Shown piece by piece: positions 46,581 through 56,648 of a stretch of 64,000 nucleotides of DNA (positions are counted from its first letter, which is position 1; each line of letters opens with the position of its first letter). This stretch comes from Cryptomeria japonica. Its lineage: Eukaryota; Streptophyta; Pinopsida; Cupressales; Cupressaceae. The notes under the pieces were generated by a model that did no database searches, had not been told where the DNA came from, and saw nothing but the letters and a program-made list of their open reading frames with translations. The stretch is taken from positions 226,167,415 to 226,231,414 of the forward strand of contig NC_081410.1 of the NCBI RefSeq assembly GCF_030272615.1. The letters are read 5' to 3'. Both the position numbers and the translations under genes were made by a program.

Positions 46581-47893
46581 GTTTTCTAAGGCATTTGATT
46601 GTTCAAAGCATTGCAAGGATGCTGATTTTCAGTTTCAGATCCTCAAGGATGCTATTGAGGTTGGGCCACAAAATGTGGCCCAAGTAGTGACAGATGCAGC
46701 CCATGTGTGCAAAGTTGTAGGGAACCTAATTGAGGCAGTTCGTAGACATATTTGGTGGAATCCTTGTGTGCATGTCATGAATGGTGCGCTCAAGGACATG
46801 GGAAATATCGATTGGATCAAAGTAGTGGTCAATGATGCTATAGACATGTAGATGTTTATCTACAACCACCATACGTCACATGCACTCTTCAAGACCTTAT
46901 CTAAGAAGGAATTTTCGAAACTTGTCGAGACTAGATATGCATCCTATTTCATTCTCTTGGAGAGAATGCTTGAGTTGCAAGAGGCATTGCAAGTAATGGT
47001 TATGATAGCAGAATGGAATTGGTGCCTACGTCCAAGACAAAGCAAGTGAAGAGGGTGAAGGATGTAGTGAAGAGTGATGTTTTTTGGGGTGAGGCAAAAT
47101 ATATAGTATCCATCATTACTCCAATTTTTCAGGTCATTAGATATGGGGATTCCAATGCACCTAGCCTTCTCGGTGTATGAGGGCATTGATTCTATGGTAA
47201 ACCATATGAAGCTTTCCATGTGAGAGAAGGAACCCACATTAGCATTCTACAATGAGAACATTCAACCAATCATTTATCAGAGGTGGGAGAAGCTCAACAC
47301 TCCCTTGCACATGGCTGCCTAGAAGAGTTACACCCATATTGGATGTTGAGGTGAAGGAAGGGTTCACAAGGGCCATCGAAAAGATGTATGATCTTATCGA
47401 GACTGACATCTTTCGTATTAAGTGGAAAATTTTGTCCACTCTTAGGGTTTATTTTTGAGGAGGCCAAGATGGAAAGGGAAATCATGGCACATGAGGACCC
47501 AATTTTGTGGTCGTCTATGCATGGATTGAATTCTTTGACTACCTCACTAGCCATTCGTTTGCTATCTTAGGATTCTAGTTCTTCTGTTGCTAAGAGGAAT
47601 TGGTCCACTTTTAGCTTCATCCACTCTATTAAGAGGAACATGGTTACCTCCAGGAGAGCAAAAACGTTTGTGGTTATACATAGTGTGTTGTGTCTCATTG
47701 ACTGCAACACACTTTTGTACAAAGAGAGTCCAATAGCATAGTGGGATGTAGAGTTAGAGGAGAGCTAGAGGAGCCAACCCAAATTGATGAGGATGCTACA
47801 GTTACACAAGCATGGTTGTTTGGTATTAGTTTGGAGGAGCTTGACCATGTGGATTCCAACAGTTCTAGTGATGAGGAGTTTGGGAATGATTAG
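46581..47893 (+). pseudogene. hAT transposase relic, C-terminal part
   Basis: It resumes the gene cut by copy C. It reads FSKAFDCSKHCKDADFQF, then NVAQVVTDAAHVCKVVGNLI and HIWWNPCVHVMNGALKDMGN, matching the DUF659 core (VVTDNA..Y..A...L, PC.AH...L...DIG). After a stop at 46849 comes HTSHALFK..FSKLVETRYASYFILLERML (the usual TRF.S.F..L segment). At 47530-47700 is the dimerisation domain: SSSSVAKRNWSTFSFIHSIKRN. The tail is acidic and ends at a TAG at 47891. It is broken by several stops. Together with 41596-42492 it covers most of a full-length plant hAT transposase. Confidence 0.85.
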
Positions 47894-48119
47894 AGGCCTC
47901 ACTTCACTCCATTTTGGCATTTTTTAATTTTGAACATTTGTAATCATCATTATGAAATCTTTAATATAATATAAATTTCGAATTTGACATTTTCATTGAT
48001 CAATGCTAAATTGTTAATGTTGTTCACTTTAAATTTTAGTAGTTTTTAAGTTATATTAATTTGTCAAAGTTTCATTTGTAATTCTTATACTTATACAACT
48101 TTTTATAACTATTTTTTCA

Positions 48120-48264
48120 AGTACTATATGCATATCAGTGCTGCCCCCCCATGGCTGCTTTGCCGCTGTCTCCCTATCGTCCCCAAATTTAGGCCCTTGG
48201 TCCCCTCGTTCCCAAACCACTCCCCATGTCCCCCCTGCCTGTCAAGAAAATCCGTGTAACTATG
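48120..48264 (+). other. Probable right end of the hAT element
   Basis: CCCC-rich words (GTCCCCAAATTT, CCCTCGTTCCC, CATGTCCCCCC) end in GTGTAACTATG at 48264. The small hAT-type element at 34406-35374 has the same right end style (GTCCCCAAATTT... GGGGTAACATAG). This suggests the broken transposase belonged to the family that mobilised the small element. No 8-bp duplication partner was found for the left side. Confidence 0.4.
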
Positions 48265-48269
48265 CCTGA

Positions 48270-49405
48270 AATAGATTAGTCAAAGTTGGTCAATAGGTCT
48301 GGAAACACTACTTAAGTCACTTTCTTGAGACTTGAAGGCTTCTCATTGGTTTGACATTAAACAAGGTCATTTACTTAAAGAAAATGTTATAACACTGAGT
48401 TGTAGGAGATACAAAAATGGAAATCACGTAATAAATTTTGTTTTGTAAATCCTTTCACACTTCACAATTTTCTTTCTTTTCAAGCTCCTAAGTCTATTGC
48501 TTTATCAAGGGGTTGCACTCTCCTCCATCGCCTTCTTTCACTCTTTATTCCCTTAAGCTTCTTTATAGGAATGTGGTCATGAGTTTCCATTTCCTGAGCA
48601 ATGAGAGTATAATTGATTTGTTGGTTTTTACTTCATCTCCTCCAAGTGTGATTCTATCCTCTTACTATCCTTGGCCTCCAGGGTTTGGCAGAGCCTCTGA
48701 CATAGTCTACTTTGTAGAGCTAGATTTATCTTGGACAGCAATATATTTGACCGGATTCATCAATGTCAAACTCTCCTCATCTTGAATCTAAACATCCTTT
48801 GAATGATCACATAGTGTGGGAATCTCATGATCATAAGTTTCACTACTTGGATGTGCTTGTCCAATTAGAGAGGCCCTGGATTTGAATGCATCCGAAGTGC
48901 AAGCAATCTCCTCTTATCTTCTCAGACAAATCTCCTTTATAGTGACCATGGAAAGAGCATGGTCATTGATTTCAGGTGCCACATCCTCATCATCATCAAA
49001 ATATCTGGGATAATCACAAATTTGTAAAAGAGAGGTTTATGTTGACAGCATGTGCATTTCTATGCATTGACATATGGTTCCTCACCAAGCATAACTTATC
49101 TCTAAATGATAATTCATGCTTCATAAGTTCCCACAGTTTGAAGGTATTTGACTCCTTAAAATAACTTACCATGATATACTTGCGACTATTCAGATCAATT
49201 TATTTTTGCTTCTCATTCAGATTGTTGCCCATCCCACACTTCCAAAGACTTTGTAGTGCATGCATACAGATTTTCTTCCACATCATTTCTTGTATGGAGT
49301 AAGATCATGTACTGTTGATAGGAACCATATCTAGAATCTAGTTTGCTTAGTTCATAAATTTGGCCCAAGATAATAATCTTTATTGCTTTCCCCTGTAAGT
49401 TGTAA
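48270..49405 (-). pseudogene. Copia relic, region after integrase
   Basis: On the minus strand, broken frames include SRKYIMVSYFKESNTFKLWEL followed by SFRDKLC. This resembles the conserved C-terminal integrase segment of Copia (.KC.F.GY...KGYRLY.P.....SRDV.F.E). It lies directly across copy A2 from the Copia gag/protease/integrase relic at 56649-58677 on the same strand, in the correct order. Below about 48900 no motif is legible. Confidence 0.45.
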
Positions 49406-49801
49406 CATATTGTTGTGACCATTTCACACATCGCCCCATTAAAATGGGGACCCCCTCTTTTTGCTTTTGTTTTGCCTGTTCTTCTCTCTGTTTTTAGGGT
49501 TTTGAGTGAGTGAGTGAGTTGTCTGGGCTAGGGCTAAGCCTTAGGGGTTTCTTTTGGATATTTTTCAAGCCGAGTCTAGTCAAATTTTGAAAGTTATTAA
49601 GCGTCCTCCCGAGGATTGAGATTGAGTTGATAAGGTGAGTATGTCGGGAAGTCAAATAGGTCCCAGGTTAGGTCTAGTCAGGGTTTTTTTGGGGTTCAAA
49701 TTTTGTCCAAGTGTTAGTATTTTGAAGATGAAATTGTATATTCTTGCCTAGGTAAATTTTGATCAAATTTCGGAGGCAAGATGATGCCTGAAATAGAGAA
49801 A

Positions 49802-51610
49802 GTGCTCCTGTCCTTCACTGGAGGCCCAGGGCGAATTTCATTCTAAGTGCAATTTCTGATTTTGCAAGACCTTGCTAACCGATTTTGGGCCTTGAAGATG
49901 GCCTAACTCTGCCTTGTGAAATGATTGAAGACCTAAATTTTGAATATTTTAGCCAGAAAGGACGAAAGTGCTCCCGTCCCTCACCAAGGGACCAGAGCAC
50001 AAATGTTATTTTATGCATATTTGTCACTGACTTTTCTATTTTGTTTTGTGCAGGGTCTTCCGGAATGATAATTGGACACGACTTGATACTTTTGAAGATT
50101 TTGAAGGCACAAAAATGGTGAATTTTGAAGGTTGAAGGAAAAAGGGGTCCCGTCCCTCTCCAAGGGACCAAGGCAAAGTGCTTCCGTCCCTCACTGAAGG
50201 ACAAAGGCGAAAAGACTTATTGGAGCCATTCCTGGCCTTGTTTGGTCAAATTAAAACATCAAAGGCATAGTGGAGGACGAAATGAACATGATAAAGCATC
50301 CAGACTTGATTGAAAACAATGAAATGATGAAGTTTTTGCCTAGAAGGTAAAAAGTGCTCTCGTCCCTCACTGAAGGACTAGAGCACTTTTCTTTATATGC
50401 ACAATTTTAGACCTCTTTTGGACATTAACTTTTATTCATAGCGTGAAGTAAGATGAAATCATCTCTAGAAAAGGAATTTCGAGGTGAAAAGTGAGACATT
50501 TTGGCTTAGAAGGCAAAAAGTGCTCCCGTCCCTCATTGAAGGACCGGAGCACTGAATTTCAAATTCGCACTATCTTTGCAAGGTTAAGGTGATTTTATGA
50601 TTTGAAGAGGTTAAGGGAGGCATGTTTTGTCCGTTGAATATAATTTAAGTGGTTCACAAAGGAGTAAATCAACCCAAATGACAAAAAGTTCTCCCGTCCC
50701 TCACTGAAGGACCATGCCACTTTTTCGAGTTTCTCTTCTTTGTTTGATATTTTATGGCAAAACTTGACTTGGATGGGAAGGACTAATGATGTTTTATGCC
50801 TTAAACGCAATTGAGAGGTTTAAAGAACAAAGAAGTATGCCAAGATGTAAAAAGTGCTCCCATCCCTCTCCAAGGGACTAGAGTGATTTTCCAAAAGTGC
50901 TCCCGTCCCTCTCCAAGGGACCAGAGCGATTTTCCAAAAAAGGGTAAATTTCCTGCAAGGCCAAGGCAAGTTTGTGATTGAAATGAATGGAAGAGGACAT
51001 GATTAGCCCATTGAAGATAATTTGGGAAGCTAGCGAAGGACGGATAAGCTTAAGGCTGAAAAAGTGCTCCCGTCCCTCACTGAAAGACCAGAGCACTTAA
51101 CATGTTATCTCGCCTTTCTCGCCAATTTTGGACAAATTGAGGCCAAGGCGCAAGTTTGAAAAAGTGTTTAAAATGCCTTGAAGTGGAATTGAGATGCGAG
51201 AGTTGCAAATTTTGACGACAATTGGCAAAAGTGCTCCCGTCCCTCACCAAGGGACCAGGGCGCAATTTCCAAATATGACCATTTACCTTGCATTTTGAAA
51301 GGATATTTTTATTACCAAGGCTCAAGATGGAGTGAAATATGATATTCTACGCCTTGAGGGTAAATTGAAGATTAATGTGATCAAGAATTCATGCAATGGA
51401 TTAAAAGTGCTCCCGTCCCTCACTGAAGGACTAGAGCGCTTTTTATGAAAATAACTAATTCCCTCTGAGATTATGCTAAGGCAAAGTTGTATGAGATGGG
51501 AAGGATTTTCTAAAACATGGTGAACAAAGGTTTGACTTTAAAAAATTGAGAATCCTAGCCTAAAAATGAAAAAGTGCTCCTGTCCCTCTCCAAGGGACCA
51601 GAGCGCTTAA
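49802..51610 (+). repeat. Hairpin-punctuated array of copy A2
   Basis: The core GTGCTCCCGTCCCTC-N5-AGGGACCAGAGC starts near 49802, 49968, 50144, 50178, 50354, 50520, 50688, 50854, 50897, 51064, 51231, 51407 and 51574. Spacings are 166, 176, 34, 176, 166, 168, 166, 43, 167, 167, 176 and 167. The 34- and 43-bp steps are local duplications of the core alone. Individual spacers align one-to-one with those of copy C (for example 50354 with 43139), but spacers within the array differ greatly from each other. Confidence 0.85.
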
Positions 51611-51948
51611 CATGTGCATTCTTTATTTTTTGCCATATCCCAATGTTGACATCCTCCAAATCGCATGAAATGCCAAAATCATCAACTTCGAAATATTTGA
51701 AAAAATTTAAATCAAATTGGCATTTAATAAAGGCGCATGGCATTTAATAAATTAATTTTGAGCCTTAGAAAATCGATTGTTTTTAGAAAGGCATTTAAAA
51801 TTAATTTTTATTAAATTAAAATTGAAAAAGGAGCGCTTGAAGTATTATTTTTATCCATTTTATTAGGTCGGCCTCTTGTTTTTTGCAAATTTATTTATTT
51901 TTTGGCCTATTTTGTCAAGTCGGTCTATAGGGAAATGAAATGGTGAGC

Positions 51949-52410
51949 GCCCTATATAATGGGGGTATTTTGAGCAATTTTAATCATCATTCATTCATTA
52001 CTTCAAGTGCGATTTGAGGAGCAAGGAAGGAGGTGCGAAATCTGGTTTAGTTGGAGCGAATTATCTTAAGTGTTGAAGACTAAAGGTGGTGGAATTGATG
52101 CTTGAGAAGACTAAAGGAGGCGCATTTTGCTAAAGGAGGACTTCGATTTGCATTTTACCTAGCCAAAATTCACCTCATTTTTGCATCATTTTTTAGAATT
52201 AATTCTCAAGTGGAGGTATGGCGAGATCATCCTAGTCCCAATGTTGAAATTTTGAATTTTGAACTTCAAGTTTTTGAAAATGGCGTAGTTAATTAGGAAA
52301 TGATAACTCAAGATTTATCATGAAGTTTCCTAATTAAAATCTTTTGTCTTCCTTTCTACTCTATATTTCTACGTTGCAAAATATATTACTCATTATGAAA
52401 TGTTGTGTAG
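51949..52410 (+). promoter_or_regulatory. Internal TATA, leader exon and intron of the type-A gene
   Basis: GCGCCCTATATAATGGGG holds a TATA at 51953. The donor TGGAG|GTATGG has its intron start at 52216, and the acceptor TGTTGTGTAG ends at 52410, giving a 195-bp intron. GTGTCAAG then ATG follow. Both sites fit plant splice consensus and are matched in copy C. In copy A1 only the donor is intact. Confidence 0.55.
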
Positions 52411-52418
52411 GTGTCAAG

Positions 52419-55400
52419 ATGGCGACCCCAAAGATAGGAGCATCCACTAGTCATCCAGCCCTTATGAAGGAAGATCAGAGGAATGAAGAATTGGAGACCA
52501 AGATCGTGTCAAAGTGGAGCAACATTGGAGATACCAACTTGGGAAACTTCAGTGTGAAGAAGTTTCGAGAGGTCCCTTACATTGGCAAGCCATCACCTGT
52601 CGCAAAGAGAATAATTGAAAGTGACATCATCAAGGCGGCCGGTTTCCCTCCAGCAGTCCAGTGCCATGAGCTGATGATCGAGTGTGCTCGCCATTATGAC
52701 CTACAATCAAGATCAATCGTGTCCAAGGAAGGGAACACTTTGGCCTACCTTTCAGAGGAGGCTATAAGTGAAGCTCTCCATCTTCCAGAGCATAAAGATA
52801 TGATTTACAAGAGCCTAGAAGGAGCTAGGTCGATGTATGAAGATGATCCCGACTCTTGCTTGAGCGTCATCAATAAGAGTTGGTTACTCAAAAGTCGTCC
52901 TCGCCTGAGCAAGATTCCCAACACACCACATAGGATCGACTTCCAGGAGGAGTACAAAGATTTGATAACTTTGCTCAATCGAGTTACAGGGGCTCCTCAG
53001 GCCTTCTATTTTGAGAAGTGGATGTTCTACTTCATCCAAGTGATAGTTCAAGGAAAAGGAACGATTCATTGGGCTAGAATTATTAGCCATTGCTTGGACG
53101 TGCAGTTAAGAAGACTGAAGGCTACCAAGTCATTTCACATGAGCTCATACATCATATATGCCTTGATCAGGAGTTTCGAATATGCAGGACTACCTCACAG
53201 AGGAGTGATCGGAAGAGGACCCGGAGAAGTTAGAGTTTGTGAGTCTTATGTTCATTTGCATCATCCACTAGGAAGTGACTACAAGTTAGTTAATGATACC
53301 TTCACGATGAACATCACTAGGATATTACAAGGCGGGATTCACAATCGACTATCTCAAGATGCACAAGAACTTATAAAGAGGTACGGTGCTTGGTTCATCT
53401 AGTTTCAAACGTTTACATATATCAGAGTCCATGGATGTCCTTCACCCCCCTACATGTTGCCGAGGTATCCGACAGACAAGATAGTGCTACTTGAGGTGGC
53501 TAGGCAGTTGGCAGATTATGCGAAGACATTCAGACAGAGGCATAGAAATGGAGCTCCCGTGCCCATCATATTGGGGAATTCAGTTGAGGTATGTCCTAAT
53601 GCTCTAGCCTTGGATGATGCAGAGAGGGAGTTGGCCTCATGTTCATTCACGTTCTTTGCCTTGAGGGAGAATTTTGACCCTTATGGGTATATAGAGGAAA
53701 CATATGGTAGGAAGTACAAGCACGAATTTCAGGTAGAAGACTTTTGAATGAATCTCTCAAGTGATTTAGAAGTGAAAAGAAAGATGCATTCCAGATTACC
53801 TTTAGATTTCATCAGGAAATGCAAAGTTTACAGAGTGGCCGATCAAGCTCAGGACAGTGGCAGACATCTCCAGTCATCCTATGATAGAGAAGACAAGGCA
53901 GTGAAGATAGATTGGAATGAGCCTGAGATTACGGATTTGAGAAATTTGATGGCTCCAGTTTTGTCATGTACTCACAGATGGGTGGATGTACAACATCAAA
54001 AGTTAAGAGAACAGAACGTACCAATGACTTATACTTTGGAGGAAAGACCAGAAGAAGGAGGAGCAAGCGCAAGTGAAGACAATTCTCATCCTAGAGGCAC
54101 GAAGAGGAAAGAAAGACCCGAGAAGAGGGAACCCTCCAAGAAGAAACAAGAGGCTAATCGAGATCGCTCATCAGGTACATCAGCTCGACATGAGAAAAGG
54201 ACAAGTCAAGTTGAAGGACAAGAGATGACGATGCCTGAGGTGGATGAATCTATGGAGTCAATAGTACAGAATGATAGACCTGAAAGAGGGAAGGCACCTC
54301 AACATTCATCAAGTCGATCTCCCCAAGTCAATGAACTACATGAAGACAAGAATGATGATGAAGCGACATCTCCTCTTCGAGAAGAAGAACCTTTGCCTAA
54401 AGACATACAAGTCAGAGAAACAAGATCCGCCATTCCAAATTGGTTGAAGGAGAGATTGACAAGGGTGATTGTGATTGAAGATGAAGATAATGTAATTGAC
54501 TTAGAGAGCCTTGTAGGGAATTCTCAGGAAGTAACGGCAAGGAAGAAGGCCACCAAGATGTCCAAGATGTCCAAGATGATTAGAGATGAGACAGGGTCCA
54601 GGAAGTTACAGATAGCTACACCAGCAGTGGACAAGTATGAAGGTGAAATCCTTGCAGAGGAGTATGATGTAGAAACATTTGAAGTTGGCCCACTCACTGC
54701 TGAGCAGGCACTGGATGAGGCAACCGATTCATTTGAGGCACTTAAAGACAAGGTTAGGGAAGAAATGGAAAAGAATAGAAAGCTTGAAAGAGAGGTTGGT
54801 GCTTGGAGAGGCTACTTTAGCCATCTCAATCAGCCCTTGGGACGTCAAGATCCAACAGTGTCTCCTGTGCGAGCACTTCCCCTTGAATCAGTTGGCGAGG
54901 CAGAGAGAGTCAAGAGCTTGGTTCAGCTTATGAGCTCTTGGATTGACAAATCCCACACAGTTGCCGTTGAATTTGCAACAAGATTGATGCAGACAATCCA
55001 CTGAGCTATCCAGGTCCTTGAGATCGTCCACAACCTGATGATAACAGTAGCCGCTTTCGCTCACACTAGAGATGTTATCATTCCTGTTCTACAAGTAATC
55101 AGGCAAACACCAAGGAAGATCCTAGCACAAGAAAAGATAATGGATGGAGGAGCTCATAGTTTACTTCAGTGGTCAACCCTACTTCAGATGAAGGAGGTTC
55201 TTTTCGAGGACATCAGCACCAAATGCAATCAAGTTGAGGGTGTCATCCATCCAATTTAGGACAAGGTGTTTGAGGTGTTATGTACCATTCTGGGCAGAAG
55301 GATCGAAGTTGAGACAGATGTGGACCTTCAAGAGTTGGAAGAAAGGGTCAAGGTCATCTTTTGCAAGGATGAGAATGTCATCACAGATGGGCAACGGAAT

Positions 55401-55628
55401 CAAATGCTCGCTACTGTGCTCCTAATTGAGAAGATCAAAGAACTTGAACATGGATGGGATGCGGCTCTTCTCAAGGCCTTTGATCAGGTAATCCACTTGG
55501 AGGAACGAATGAGGAATCTCCCCGAGATTCCTATTGCTGAGATTGAAGGAATTGTGTCCAGATTCATTGCATATGCTAAGAAAGAGCATTGGAAAGGGAA
55601 TAAGGTTCTAGAAGAGAGGTTGTTGTAG
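52419..55628 (+). pseudogene. Type-A long ORF, unknown function, four nonsense mutations
   Basis: One frame of 1,070 codons runs from MATPKIGAST to the stop at 55626, with TAG at 53400, TGA at 53745, TGA at 55002 and TAG at 55257 and no frameshift. Copy A1 has CAG, TGG, CGA and CAA at these sites, so all four breaks are transitions or near-transitions and recent. The upstream ATG at 52395 (MKCCVGVK) lies inside the presumed intron, so I start at 52419. Blocks shared with type B include CHELMIECARHY, AYLSEEAISEALHLP, DFQEEYKDLITLLNRVTGAP, WMFYFIQ, GGIHNRLS and MLPRYPTDKIVLLEVARQL. A basic KRKERPEKREPSKKK lies near residue 570, and the C-terminal third is helical and acidic. No enzymatic motif is visible. 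Frame retention over 3.2 kb implies the family coded until lately. Confidence 0.8.
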
Positions 55629-55738
55629 ATGATGTGGCGCCTTAATTATCATTGGTCTATGTTTCCTAGATTTTTGTGCCAATTAAATATTTGGCTATGC
55701 ATTTAATATTGTTCAATAAAAGGGGAACTTTTTGTAAC

Positions 55739-55832
55739 AAACCCTAATTAGGGTTTAGGTGTCAGAATCTCAGCCGTTGATCTTCTTCCGATCTGGGCCG
55801 TTCATTGTAATTGAGGATGCTATATATACCCT
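55739..55832 (+). promoter_or_regulatory. LTR core promoter of copy A2
   Basis: There is a perfect AAACCCTAATTAGGGTTT at 55739-55756 and GCTATATATACCC with the TATA at 55821. It lies 110 bp after the ORF stop and 0.82 kb before the element end. Confidence 0.6.
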
Positions 55833-56648
55833 CACTGAGATTAGAAATCAGATTTTAGATATTAGAGAGAAGAAAGTTATTTTGTAGCAAGATTGAGCAT
55901 TGAAGAAAGAATTTCAAGCAATTGTTGTCTATTTTGGCTTTGAGATCAATAAAATATTGAAGTTATGGTGTTTTATTGCAATTCTTGTGGCTATCTTCAT
56001 GGTTGTTTACTTTCTTGAATCATTCTCAGTCGAAGTAGTACTTAAGTTTGAAGGACTAAGTGTTGAGCTTGATCTTTGGTGAGATTTACGTTCCAAACCA
56101 CTAACTTCTTACTGATTGTAAGGACGCCTTGTGTGGTCAACTGGAGATATATAGATTGCTTGAACCTTCGATCATTATTGAACTATTGATATGTAGCTTC
56201 ATGGTAGTGTCTGTAATTCTTGATGATTCGAAAAATCATTAATCACCTTAGAAGATTGCATCAATTCCAGTAAAGTTGTAATTCCTTGGCAATACTGAAA
56301 TTGGTAGAATCTTACCAAGTCTAGCCTACATTGAGTCATTCTTAGGATTAGATTAGAATTCATCTCTTGCAAACCCTACCTTTTGATCTTTTTTGAGAAC
56401 TTGTTAGTTTTATGAAATTTTTGTTCCTGCAATTCGGATACGTAAGGCCCCTTGATGAAATAGCCACAACGACCACTGGTGCTTATCCACACGTAGAGAC
56501 CCTACATCGAAGAACCTTGGAGTCATCCTGATTGATCCTTTTTCGTGACATCTTCAGCAATCAGAGGCTTTATTCAAGAGAGGATAAGGTACCCTTGGGT
56601 ATTTTATTCTGTGTTTGATAGTGTACAAAAATACATGTCAACACATAT

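Larger units (their letters stand above)
49411..56643 (+). mobile_element. Giant solo-LTR-like element, copy A2 (7.23 kb)
   Basis: CATAT at 49406-49410 and 56644-56648 is a perfect duplication. It starts TGTTGTGACC and ends ..ACATGTCAACA. In order it has the 5' hairpin, hairpin array (49802-51610), TATA (51953), donor (52215/52216), acceptor (52410), type-A ORF (52419-55628), AAAAGGGGAAC purine tract at 55719, telobox palindrome, TATA (55821) and an 0.82-kb tail with AATAAA at 55945. It matches copy A1 over its whole length. It interrupts a Copia relic. Confidence 0.9.

Noticed and set aside
49875-50204. 109-codon minus-strand frame
   Set aside because: It has the same cause: antisense of the array in copy A2.
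55732-56643. A conventional 0.9-kb 3' LTR starting TGTAACAAACCC after the purine tract AAAAGGGGAAC
   Set aside because: No matching 5' LTR exists at 49411, and the target duplication ties TGTTGTGAC to the true 5' end. It is kept only as an alternative for how the family arose.
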